Source: Isoetes taiwanensis
Lineage: Eukaryota > Streptophyta > Lycopodiopsida > Isoetales > Isoetaceae
Assembly: GCA_021234155.1 (NCBI GenBank)
Contig: JAJEKV010000006.1
Span: forward strand, 8,089,003-8,153,002
DNA length: 64,000 bases
Direction of reading: 5' to 3'
The notes beneath the pieces were generated by a model. The model was not told the DNA's origin, made no database searches, and worked only from the letters and a program-made list of their open reading frames with translations. The position numbers and the translations under genes were made by a program. Positions 35,188-45,649 of the stretch are shown piece by piece (the stretch's first letter is position 1; each line of letters opens with the position of its first letter).

Positions 35188-35904
35188 AGCCTACAAATGA
35201 CATCCGTTATATCAGAATCGACATGCAGGTCCATTGGAGCATTTGTAATATCCTCCAAAACAGATCCAAGAGGTACACCAACATTCAGGGCAAATGATGG
35301 CGCATCCATTCCTAAAAATCTCAGACCAAAACTCAGGTCTTGTAGAACAGACACAGCATTTAAGTAAACACTAAGCTAAAGAAAAAAGGCTCAAGATGAA
35401 TAAGAGCCATCCTACACCTCCGACTATATAAAAATAATCTGTAAAGAAAAAAAAAGACAGCTTTAGCACGAAATATAAACAATATGCCAAGAAATAGCAA
35501 GATCTTACCCAAAGTTTAAAGAAAACTCGGCAGAAAGTACACAAAGGCCGTTGAATCGTCGCTCCAAATGCCAAAATGCCTCAACACTCCAGTAAAAGAA
35601 CTTGCAGCGCCTCACCTTAGGCTTAAAATTGGTCCTACGCCTCCAACCCATCGCTGTTACTGCAAAAATACACAAGAAAACAAGGTTAGCTTGCCAATTC
35701 TTCACAAATAACTTTCCATTCCGATAAAAAATGGTCTGGCGCCTCATCTTAAGCACAAAAAATGCCATAGCACCTTCACCACGCCATAGCTATGCCGAAT
35801 GACACCACGGTGCGAAGGGAGGAAGGAAAATGCGAACTCAAGCAAACAAGAACATTTTTGCCACATAGAGGACATGTATGCAGAAAAAATGCCATCTGGC
35901 ATTC
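35188..35904. other. 5' region of the recombinase gene; no certain exon
   Basis: Minus-strand open stretch 35151-35354 ('FLGMDAPSFALNVGVPLGSVLED') may be an upstream exon. A TTTGTAG acceptor-like site precedes the GCTATGGACATG start. The rest is unassigned. Confidence 0.3.
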
Positions 35905-36025
35905 ACGTTACGAGAATTGCAGGGCGGTTTAAATTTTGTGGGGTCAAGTGTTGCCTCCGCGCTGACGCGTGTCAGCAACACTTTTCCCCACGGAATTTAA
36001 ACCGCCCTACAATTCTTGTATACGT
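35905..36025. repeat. 121-bp hairpin (H1), small foldback element
   Basis: Arms of about 50 bp: 'agaattgcagggcggtttaa' on the left pairs with 'ttaaaccgccctacaattct' on the right. The centre is GCTGACGCGTGTCAGC, itself palindromic. The outer parts (acgttacgag / cttgtatacgt) pair less well. A related hairpin with a different stem is at 44351-44475. Confidence 0.9.
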
Positions 36026-37030
<1,005 letters not shown>

Positions 37031-37359
37031 CCACATGCTCGTAAAAAAATCCATCTCTCGTCACATACGGTTCCTCCCCTAAATGTACGTATTTTTTTGG
37101 GAGGAGAGGAGAGACAATTGTCTCTCGAGGTTTAACAACCTCTGTTATTGGCAGAATTTTTTCTTTGCTTGCGGATTTTTCGATCGCGTGCATCCATTCC
37201 GGCTAATTTAACTCTTTGTGGGATAATTCAACCGTAACGTTCCATTCGGGCGCCAAATTGTGGGATATTCAAGCCTGTTTTTTCTTGGTTCGGCGGGCTA
37301 TGTGGGATATTTCATTCCTAGTTTTGCCTCCCCATTCTTTCAATTCCGGCCACTAAACC

Positions 37360-38935
37360 ATGGATCCGGTCATTCTTGGTATGATTGCCATGCTTTTCCG
37401 GGCTTTGACTCTCGGATTTGCATTACAGAGATACTGTTTGCAGCTATTGGAACTCAACGAGCTCGAAGACCCAATGACCCTGTTCGATGATGAGGTTTTA
37501 GAAGATAACAATGGTATATTTTTTTGCGCATCTGCAGCTTTAATGGTTGCGGGTTCCAGTAGGGTTAGAAGACCACCAAGAAGATTTTGGATTGCTCCAA
37601 GGCAAAGAACACAGTGGGATAATATCGATAACCATGCTTGGAATTGTTTGCCATCCTTCGAAGACGATATGTGGCACCAATTTTACAGGATGAGGAGAGC
37701 CACATTTGAGAGACTGGTAGGTTTAATTGTGCCTTATCTTGTCAGGCCCGGGATTAAAGTAAGGCCCCCTGTTGATCCAAGGAAAGCAGTTGCTATGGTT
37801 CTGTATTTTCTTGCACACGGGGATATGCCCTTACATGTCGGACAGAGATTTTATGTTGGGAAAGCAACAGTACAGAAATATACCAAGAAAGTCACGCTTG
37901 TATTGGCTTCGAAGACAATGCTGTACAAACGTTTTGTTGCAATGCCTACAGGTGCAAGATTAACTCAGTGTATTAAGGAATTCCATGATGCAACTAGGTT
38001 GCCCAATATATATGCTGTGGAGGAAACCCAAAAAAAAGGACAATGGGGAAGACTATTACAGCAGACATAAGAGGCACTCATGTCTCATGCAAGGAATTGT
38101 TACACATAGCAGATTGTTTATAAATGTTTGTGTAACTAGAACAGGTTCAGTCCATGATTCCAACCAGTTCAAGAAGAGCTCCATTTATAATAAAATTGCT
38201 TCAAAACAAATTTTACAGGAACCTGTGATGACTTTGAGTGGCAGAAAACTGAAGAAGGGGCAGCCTATTGACCAGGAAGTTTACGTAACTATTCCACCAT
38301 TACTATTAGGTGATCCAGCTTATTCTAGCAGACCCTTTCTCCTTAAAGTCTTTCCTCAAAATCAAGGTGCATATGGTAAGTTTAACAAAAGGATCTGTAG
38401 GGGCAGAGTGTGTGTAGAAAATGGATTTGGCATTGTGAAGGAAAAGTTTAGAATTCTGAAACACTTGCCTGTGCATGTTGGCAAAGCCTCCAAGATCATA
38501 CATGCATGTTGTGTTCTTTGGAACTTTTGTATAATGGAAGACAAGGGCTGGGATATGCTGCCAATTGAAGAAGACCCTCCACCAATCAAGGGGGGTTCAC
38601 TTTTGGGTGCCATACAATGTGCCTGAGTGACTTGTAGGGGGGTTCTTTGGACCCATTTCCACACGTATACGGCGGAGTTAGGGGGGTTTTTGACCACTAG
38701 TTGGAGTAATTTTTGTATGGAAGGGGTCAAATTTGCCTTTCAAAAAACCGTATACGGGGGTGTTTTTGGTCACCCTCTGCACGCACATGGCATACCCCTT
38801 TTTGTATAAGTGCATCCCCTGGGCCACCAATATATTACTATGAAACAGAAGCCATGAACAGGTCCTTAAAAAAACAGGATGATCAAATGAGGCACGTGCT
38901 ATTTGAGAATCTAGATGGACATGTCATCCTTTGAA
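37360..38935 (+). pseudogene. PIF/Harbinger transposase, interrupted by a MITE
   Basis: The ATG at 37360 opens a DDE transposase: an N-terminal helical region, 'DMWHQFYRMRRATFERLVGLI' and 'RPPVDPRKAVAMVLYFLAHG' (helix-turn-helix-like part), then 'LPNIYAVEETQ' where the family normally has the first catalytic Asp (GAxDGTH). That block is partly deleted, with a frameshift at an A8 run near 38030. The second frame (to 38626) holds 'GSVHDSNQFKKSSIY', 'LLGDPAYSSRPFLL' and 'CVENGFGIVKEKFRIL', covering the later Asp and Glu. The C-terminus continues after the MITE at 38587-38823 as 'YYYETEAMNRSLKKQDD' to a TGA near 38935. The element's own terminal repeats were not located. Confidence 0.85.
38587..38823. 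mobile_element. 237-bp hAT-like MITE inside the Harbinger transposase
   Basis: Flanked by the 8-bp direct repeat CCACCAAT at 38579-38586 and 38824-38831. Termini CAAGGGGGGTTCACTT and, on the other strand, CCCAGGGGATGCACTT are imperfect inverted repeats resembling hAT ends. Removing the insert and one target copy joins the transposase codons ...EEDPPP and IYYYETE... in frame. Two internal copies of a 'cgtatacgg...ggttttttgacc'-like motif lie inside. Confidence 0.85.
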
Positions 38936-39215
38936 TGAATGAATTTTGTAGCCAAGAAAATGAAATCCATATTCAATTGTATTTGATTTGATCTCTTTAA
39001 TTCTCTGTCGTGTATTGGTACAGAATGATGAAAAGTTAAATGTGTTTGTAGCATGAGTTTAGAGCTTGATTTGTGACACATAGATTAGAGCTCGAAAACC
39101 TTTCATTATCAAAACTGAACAGCATGTCACAGACATTTCTGAGTCAAATGACTTCACATTAATACACATTAAAGAATATAAAATATCAACAACACAGGAA
39201 TAAGAAGGTAAACCA

Positions 39216-39748
39216 TGTAACGGGCCCATGGTAGACCGCTCGAGTATTCGAACCTTGAATGTGCCTGTGGGGCGTTCCCGAGACACCGGCATAAATGGGT
39301 AGAAGCGACTACTCATAAACGTCTAGACGGTTTTGCCCAGTTGGCTAAGGGCATGTCGGTTAGGAACGTCACAATTGGTATCAGAGCAGGTCTCGAGTTC
39401 GAGTTTCCATGGGTGCCTATATACATGGGTAATTTGCAAAGACTTGGTAATCATTGTGACATGGTATGACATAGACATGGTATAGCCTTGGATGCTCGAG
39501 GACGAGCATAGTTCTAGTGGGAGATCATGCATCTGGCCCGTCGTGGGCGCTTTGAGTATTCGAACCTTGAATGTGCTGTATGCGTTCGAGACACCGGCAT
39601 AAATGGGTGAAGCGACTACTCATAAACGCCTAGCGGTTTTAAACCGCCTAGGCGTTTATGAGTAGTCGCTTACCCATTTATGATGGTGTCTGAAAATGTG
39701 CACATTCAAGGTTCGAATACTCGAGCGGTCTACCATGGGCCCGTTACA
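39216..39748 (+). mobile_element. miniature LTR retroelement (TRIM-like) with an inverted LTR at its right end
   Basis: The 5' LTR 39216-39373 starts TGTAACGGGCCCATGG. The primer-binding site TGGTATCAGAGC is at 39376-39387. A ~130-bp interior ends with a purine-rich 'tagtgggaga' (39514-39524). A diverged partial second LTR runs from about 39526 to 39640 and then an inverted LTR from about 39641 to 39748, ending ...GGGCCCGTTACA. The whole is flanked by the 5-bp direct repeat AACCA (39211-39215 and 39749-39753). There is no coding capacity. Confidence 0.85.
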
Positions 39749-39753
39749 AACCA

Positions 39754-40015
39754 CGTTTTGTATTCATAAAAGTTCAGATTACAATCAAATGTGAGCCAAA
39801 TGACTTCACAGCATAAAACAAAAAAAGCACGCCTTCCAAATAGCATAAGAAATCTGCATCAATAGAAGGACAAAATGGGTTTCTTCTGTCAGAACTCAAA
39901 GAGTTACATCAGCCAAAAAAAATGGCATGCATGCCATTTTCTATATAAGAGAAGCCTGTTTGAAAATGAAAATATAAAACAAATAAAAAGATGAAGACAT
40001 AACAATATTTTTTGT
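39754..40015. other. no gene recognised
   Basis: AT-rich flank of the miniature LTR element. No structure noted. Confidence 0.5.
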
Positions 40016-40408
40016 TCAAATCCTGGGACAAAGGTCACACTGAAAGGTTACATTTCGTATCTCTTGAAGGCACCATTTTTCGTTGTGCCTAACGTAAACA
40101 CTCTCCATATGGGTAGTCCGGTTCTTAGCAGAATTAGCAGCCCATTCTAAAACATCAGCATCAATATTAACCTCCATCTCAAAGAAAGTAGTAAGAGTCT
40201 GTTTGGAATAGCTGCAGTGGATTAGCTTGTGGGACAAGACTTCCACTTCAGGGTTAGCTACCTCGACAGAGGGGGAGGAAAACTGACTTTCTTGTTGATG
40301 CTCTCGGCTTTCTTCATTCTCCTCTTCGCTTTCCTGCACATGGTTTTCCTGAAATATGTTCTCTAAGCTGACCGGATTATCACTGAACTCGGGACCATCT
40401 TGTTGCAC
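40016..40408 (-). CDS. unknown acidic protein, exon or fragment
   Basis: 130 codons on the minus strand. The first half is very acidic and Gln/Ser-rich (QESEEENEESREHQQ). The second half looks folded: 'HKLIHCSYSKQTLTTFFEM' then a C-terminal 'VTFQCDLCPRI' ending in a Cys pair. Even amino-acid composition and length suggest a real or recently real exon, but I recognise no family. It lies between two Harbinger-type genes and could belong to either element or to the host. Confidence 0.35.
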   Translation of the reverse strand: MQQDGPEFSDNPVSLENIFQENHVQESEEENEESREHQQESQFSSPSVEVANPEVEVLSHKLIHCSYSKQTLTTFFEMEVNIDADVLEWAANSAKNRTTHMESVYVRHNEKWCLQEIRNVTFQCDLCPRI

Positions 40409-41241
40409 TGATAAAGGGCTCAGGCTACACTCTCATGGAAGCTCCAAGTGGTCAGAACCTCCAGGATCTTATTTAGAGCTAGATCCAAGCTCAGATTTGG
40501 GCCAAGCAACTGATAAAACACCTGTAAGACTGGGTTGCAGGAGTGCTTGCATTTGATGAATAGAGTCACAATTGCAATATCAACGTAGATAATTGCTCGA
40601 GTAAAAGAACACAAACTTTGCACTTGAGAAATGAGAACAAAATACTAAGATGAATAGGAATCACACTTCACGGCAGTTTTGAAATCGGATTTTGACAAAT
40701 ACTCAATTCCTTGCACTAGCAGGTACAATTCTTTGGTCCCTTGGCAATTCGAAATTGGTTCCTCAAAAAACTTCTAAGATCAATCAACAACATTGGCCAA
40801 TTAAGGCCTTTAAAATAACTTGCAATTTTCTGCGACAACCTCACACTCCAGGCTTTTTCAAGAAAATGAGAACTCCGTCTGTGGGTGTGGTTATTTTTTT
40901 TCTTGTTCCCCCTTTTTGCTAGACTCTTGCTTCCCTCCAAAAATCGTTAGAATTCATCATGGCCCCTTTGTCGTGATTAGTTATGGCCAAGCCAAGATTA
41001 GAGTGCCACTATCTTGCATTAGTGGGCTAAATGATCATCCCGTTTCATTCTTGCCAAGTTTTAGCAAGGCAAAAACTATGCAACAAATAAGGCCCTTATA
41101 TGGCTAGGAAAATGGCTTTTGGCAAAGGCTAGGATCATAAAAACGTTTGTGTTTTGGAAATCATATGGGGATATTTGACAAGGAAAACAAGCCTAGGGAA
41201 AACAATTTATATGACCATATGGCTAGGGTAGAGCTTGGAAA
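40409..41241. other. no gene recognised
   Basis: Non-coding AT-rich sequence. Open stretches at 40820-41107 and 40420-40623 show no domain. Confidence 0.45.
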
Positions 41242-41517
41242 CATGGCTTTGGAAAACAAAGATCTATTTTTTTGCGTTTTTTGTGATATATGCAAGACTA
41301 GGGCATGGCTTTGGAAAACAAGGATCTATTTTTTTGCATTTTTTGTGATATATGCAAGACTAGGGCATGGCTTTGGAAAACAAGGATCTATTTTTTTGCA
41401 TTTTTTGTGATATATGCAAGACTAGGCAAAAACAATGGTAGGATGAAAAAACGGTATTTTGAAAATGACTATGGGCCTACTTTTTTGTTTTTTGTGATGT
41501 ATATGCAAGACTAAGGA
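41242..41517. repeat. 62-bp tandem repeat, three full copies and a partial fourth
   Basis: Units start at 41242, 41304 and 41366 with 'catggctttggaaaacaa', and contain 'gatctatttttttgc' and 'tgtgatatatgcaagacta'. A diverged partial unit reaches 41517. The first three are almost identical. Confidence 0.9.
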
Positions 41518-41661
41518 AAAGAAAGCATCGGAAAAAACAAGGCTATGGAATCTATGGAACCTATGGCTAAAAACGAAAATGGCAAACATGCATAAACAGG
41601 AAATGCAAATGGGATCTTGATCCAGCAACGTCTGTGCCATGGTAACTCCTCCATGGCCTTG

Positions 41662-42009
41662 TTATGCTGATAAAGCACTACAAGAGGTGCTCCTACACAC
41701 CAGGTCTTCATCTGAGTCCTTTTCAAATCTGTTACATATTAGATAATGATGCCCAAAAACAAAATGTTGCCTCAAATGAGGCAACACATCTCCACTACTA
41801 TCTGGAAGGATTTCTTCGCTGGTAGTAGGCCATGAAGAGTACTCAGAAAAATAGGACCTTGAGCTGGAAGAAAAGGAAGAAGTTTCCCGAGGCGTGGAAC
41901 ATGAAGAGGAACTGGACGAAGATGAAGACGAACTGGAAGAAGAAGAAGATGGAGATCTCGGACGTTTTCTGTTCACGATCCAAACCATATTGGCTGAGGC
42001 GGCTTGCAT
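41662..42009 (-). CDS. Ser-rich hypothetical reading frame
   Basis: The minus strand encodes 'VNRKRPRSPSS' followed by about 16 consecutive Ser, then 'RSYFSEYSSWPTTSEEI'. The Ser run comes from an imperfect AGAAGA/AGATGA repeat on the plus strand, so low complexity may explain the open frame. No start or splice evidence was found. Confidence 0.25.
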   Translation of the reverse strand: MQAASANMVWIVNRKRPRSPSSSSSSSSSSSSSSSSCSTPRETSSFSSSSRSYFSEYSSWPTTSEEILPDSSGDVLPHLRQHFVFGHHYLICNRFEKDSDEDLVCRSTSCSALSA

Positions 42010-42508
42010 GCAAGGAATTGAGAAAAGCTTAAATAGCCTTTACGAATTGGGGTGATTGCGACTAGAAGACAATAATTAATACTAAAGAAATAGGCCAGTA
42101 CAAGTCATTCAATATTTAGGAATACTAGTGGGTTTGAGACAGTTCCAAAATAGACATTGATAATGTACCTCTAATCTTTGTTTTTGGCAGCCAATTTAGC
42201 AATTTCGAGCAATGTCTCCTTTCTCATTTCACAAATGCTTTGAGTCATTGCAAATACGGACTCAAAGAATTTTCAAACTGCTATGACCTTATTGTTTCCA
42301 ATTCCCTAACCAACTCAATTTTTCTTGCACTTTCTTCTTTCAGGAAATCTAATTTCTTCACCTCAGTGTCCCCAAATGTGCTTGCCATCTGTGATATTCC
42401 CATTGCAATGTCCTCATCTATTTGCAACCTAGACTTCTTTCTACTTGTAGGTTTTCCACAAACTCCAGGCTGATTACATGCAGCTGATCTAGGACTTGAA
42501 GAATCTGT

Positions 42509-43647
42509 CTAGTTTCCTGTTGGTGTCCTATTGAGTGGAATTTCTGGCATCACTGGACTGCTCGGATTTCCCGTGTTCACATTAGTATTTGAATTGGGTG
42601 GATCTTCAAAGTGATCTTCAAATGCTGCATCTGTTCTAACAATTTCAAAGAAAGTGTCATTCATGAAAGATTCTGAATAATTTGTATGCAAGTTCATGAC
42701 CTTTAAAGCTTCATTCCCAAATTCGCCATCATCACCACCCACTGGAATTGGATTATCTGAGGTAACACCATATTTTACCTCTTCCATTCTCTCATACCAC
42801 TGCCAAGTTGATGGTTCAGAACCCGTGTGGCTACAAGCCTCCTTCTCATCTTTGAATTTAGCTTGCAGCTTATCCCATTTGTTCTTTAGTTGTCTCAGCT
42901 CCACTAAACCCCCAACAAAGGGCTGCAATTTGATCATAATTTCCCTCCATTGTGTGTTGGAGAGGTTGAGGGTGCCATTGGTTACCAATTTCATCTTGTT
43001 TAAGAGATTGAGGAATGTGGAGACACCTTGATCTGTCCATTGCACAGGAGACTTCCTATTCTTTGTGTCTATCACTTTCGAATTTTCCTTCTCATGCACA
43101 ACAAGAGCCAAAGCAGAATCGGTTTCAAAAGATTCACTCATAATATCAGAGGATGCCTGAATTTCGCTCAATACACGCCTGGATCTCTTTTCCTTTGGCT
43201 GTCTTGAAGATGGAATTGTCTCAGAATTAGTCTCCAAATGCACATCCATGGAGATCTGGCCTGTCATTTTCCGGGTCCTTCTTGGTGCCATTTTTTCAAC
43301 CCGAGGAGGCACGAAAGGCTTTGCCGTTTCTTTGGAAAAGCGGTCGAGAGGCCTTAGACATCTGAATCCAAATAATTGTATGGGAATAAGGAATACTTAA
43401 AACAAAATTGAGGATCAAAACTTAATGTATGAATGCACAAAAAACAGAAGGCAAATGCGTGCATAATCTGATGAATACCTGGATCGTAATCGGCTAATTG
43501 CTTCACAGAAATTGGATACTTGGAGCAAGAATTAGCGGCCTTGAAGATCAAGAAGCGGGGAAATGGCTTCCCGGTTTTCGATGTGGGAAACATTTCAGGC
43601 AGTTTTTTGTGCGTGAAAATTAAGGCTAATTGTTGGTTAGTGGGCAA
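42509..43647 (-). CDS. Myb/SANT-like DNA-binding protein, Harbinger accessory type
   Basis: Exon 1 (43479-43647) ends GATCCAG|GTATTC. Exon 2 (42509-43329) begins after CTTTTCCAAAG. They join in phase for about 329 residues. Exon 2 has a basic N-terminus (PRRTRKMTG, KEKRSRR), then a Myb-like trihelix: 'QWTDQGVSTFLNLL', 'SNTQWREIMIKLQ', 'LRQLKNKWDKLQAKFKDE'. An acidic/Asn-rich tail follows. Such proteins are the second gene of PIF/Harbinger elements and help the transposase reach the nucleus and bind the ends. The frame stays open for about 80 more codons past the TAG (to ~42270, 'KKSRLQIDEDIAMGI', 'KKLDFLKEESARKIELVREL'), so the annotated stop is probably a mutation. Confidence 0.7.
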
Positions 43648-43799
43648 TTGAAAACGCCCCTAACGGTACTGTTAGGGGAATCATATCTCAAAGGTGAGAG
43701 TGGGTTTTCCCACTCTCACCCATCTCTCCCATCTCTTCCCATCTCTCATCTCTCGTATTCTTTCGTATTGTCTCGCCATCATCTAAGTCAAAGATGTGG

Positions 43800-44076
<277 letters not shown>

Positions 44077-44140
44077 TAGTTTTAACGTCACGTCACGTCA
44101 CTAGGCAGCATCCAACTGGACATGTGACCACACACCACAC

Positions 44141-44292
<152 letters not shown>

Positions 44293-44350
44293 AGCGCGCT
44301 CGAAAAAACCCTTTATCTGCCACGTTAGAATGAAAAGTATCCAAATCTTT

Positions 44351-44475
44351 ACGTTTCAATAATTGCTTTTTAGGTGCAATTTTGTTGTGTCGGATGTGCC
44401 TGCACGCTGACGCACGTCGTCATATCTTCTACAACAGAAGTGCACCTAAAAAGCAATTCTTGTATACAAAAAGTA
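44351..44475. repeat. 125-bp hairpin (H2), relative of the hairpin at 35905
   Basis: Arms 'aattgctttttaggtgca' and 'tgcacctaaaaagcaatt' with a centre containing 'gcacgctgacgcac'. It shares with H1 the outer 'acgtt', the 'caattcttgtatac' right flank, 'aattttgt' and the 'cgctgacgc' centre, but the stem sequence differs. Confidence 0.9.
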
Positions 44476-44689
44476 GGGTTCTGTGCCTAAAATAAGCATA
44501 CTTAAAAGTGACCTACGCAATAAAACAGAGCCCCCCACTTCGTGCATTCCTCAAAAATTGAACAAAAAAAGGCGGTGGAGTTTCGAAGAATGACATGTGA
44601 CCGAGCCTACTATGGTCCACTAGTAGCTGAGAGCTGTCCACTTTTGATGCCATCTGAAATGAACTCGAAAAATAGTAGTTAGGAAGAGG

Positions 44690-44792
44690 AGATTAACCCT
44701 CCCCCAAGCAGATTATGGGAAATAAACCCGCGAGGCCAGCAGGCCGAGAGGTTTTGGTCCCATAATCTGCAAGAGGGGAGGGTTGACCTCCT
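44690..44792. repeat. 103-bp hairpin (H3)
   Basis: 'ttaaccctcccccaagcagattatggga' on the left pairs with 'tcccataatctgcaagaggggagggttgacc' on the right, around a loop that holds 'aggccagcaggcc'. It is unrelated in sequence to H1 and H2. Confidence 0.85.
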
Positions 44793-45430
44793 TTAAACCA
44801 TAGATCGAGCAATTTATCTGGCGTCCTAAAGCTTTGTTATTTTCCTGGCCGCTAGACTGAATTTAGGACTAAAGCTTTGTTATTTTCCTGGCCTTAGGAT
44901 GTCACGGGTATTTTTGTATTTTTTTGTTTATGGTCCAAGCTAGTTAGCAGGCTTGCCTAACCCCTCTTACAACAATTCGTGGAATTCTAGGCTATCCACA
45001 TGCACTGCCACATCACCTAAATTTAATTTCCACCGTTAGATTCATTAATTTTAGCATCGACGAATTAGAAAATCACAAAAGCTCCAAAAAATTCTTGGAG
45101 CAGACTTTCTGTGGGAGATATTGTCTTCTACAACATCACTATAAATGGTTTCTTTTTTCATTCTTCAATCTTCAGTTCGGCTGCAAGTTGCTTGAAATCA
45201 CCACTTGAAACTATATTTTTGTTGTCTCTCTTTAGAGGTCAGGATAGGATTTTGTCGCTAGGTTCTGATTCATTTCTTGTGCTTTCAACCAGTCCTCTTA
45301 AGAGTCGTTTTAGGGCAGCAGTAAATTGTGTTGCATGGACGATGCCTCAACTTTTGATTTTCTTTCACTTGACTACATACTAACTACTTCTTCCTGCATA
45401 AGGAGGAGCAATGGGCCGTTGCTTGTTCTT

Positions 45431-45649
45431 TTATTTGGCCGGCTTGCAAAACCACCAGCAGATCTTGTACAAATATTCAAGATTTTGTACCAGAGTTTTG
45501 GGATGGAAATCATGCATCCAACAAGTTAAGGGGTAAAAGAGCTTCCGATCGCTCTTGCCTGTTCCTTGTACAGTTCTGAGATGAGCAACTAACTTCAGAG
45601 CTATGAGAGGATCATGCTTCCAAGCCCACCTCAGTAGATCTTTGCCCAT
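45431..45649 (-). pseudogene. DUF2828-type protein fragment
   Basis: The minus strand encodes 'WAWKHDPLIALKLVAHLR', 'VQGTGKSDRKLFYPLTCW' and 'HDFHPKTLVQNLEYLYK'. This matches the N-terminal core of plant DUF2828 proteins (LPLSWSHDPLTTLKLICNLRG... GTGKSDREGFY... HPKTL, recalled from the family). Upstream and downstream family blocks are missing, so this is a fragment, perhaps captured by a transposon. Function of the family is not established. Confidence 0.6.

Noticed and set aside
39337..39420. tRNA-like or SINE head (an A-box-like 'tggctaaggg' and B-box-like 'gttcgagtttc')
   Set aside because: The sequence spans the LTR end and primer-binding site TGGTATCAGAGC of the miniature LTR element, and it does not fold as a cloverleaf by eye. 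The resemblance comes from the tRNA-complementary primer site.
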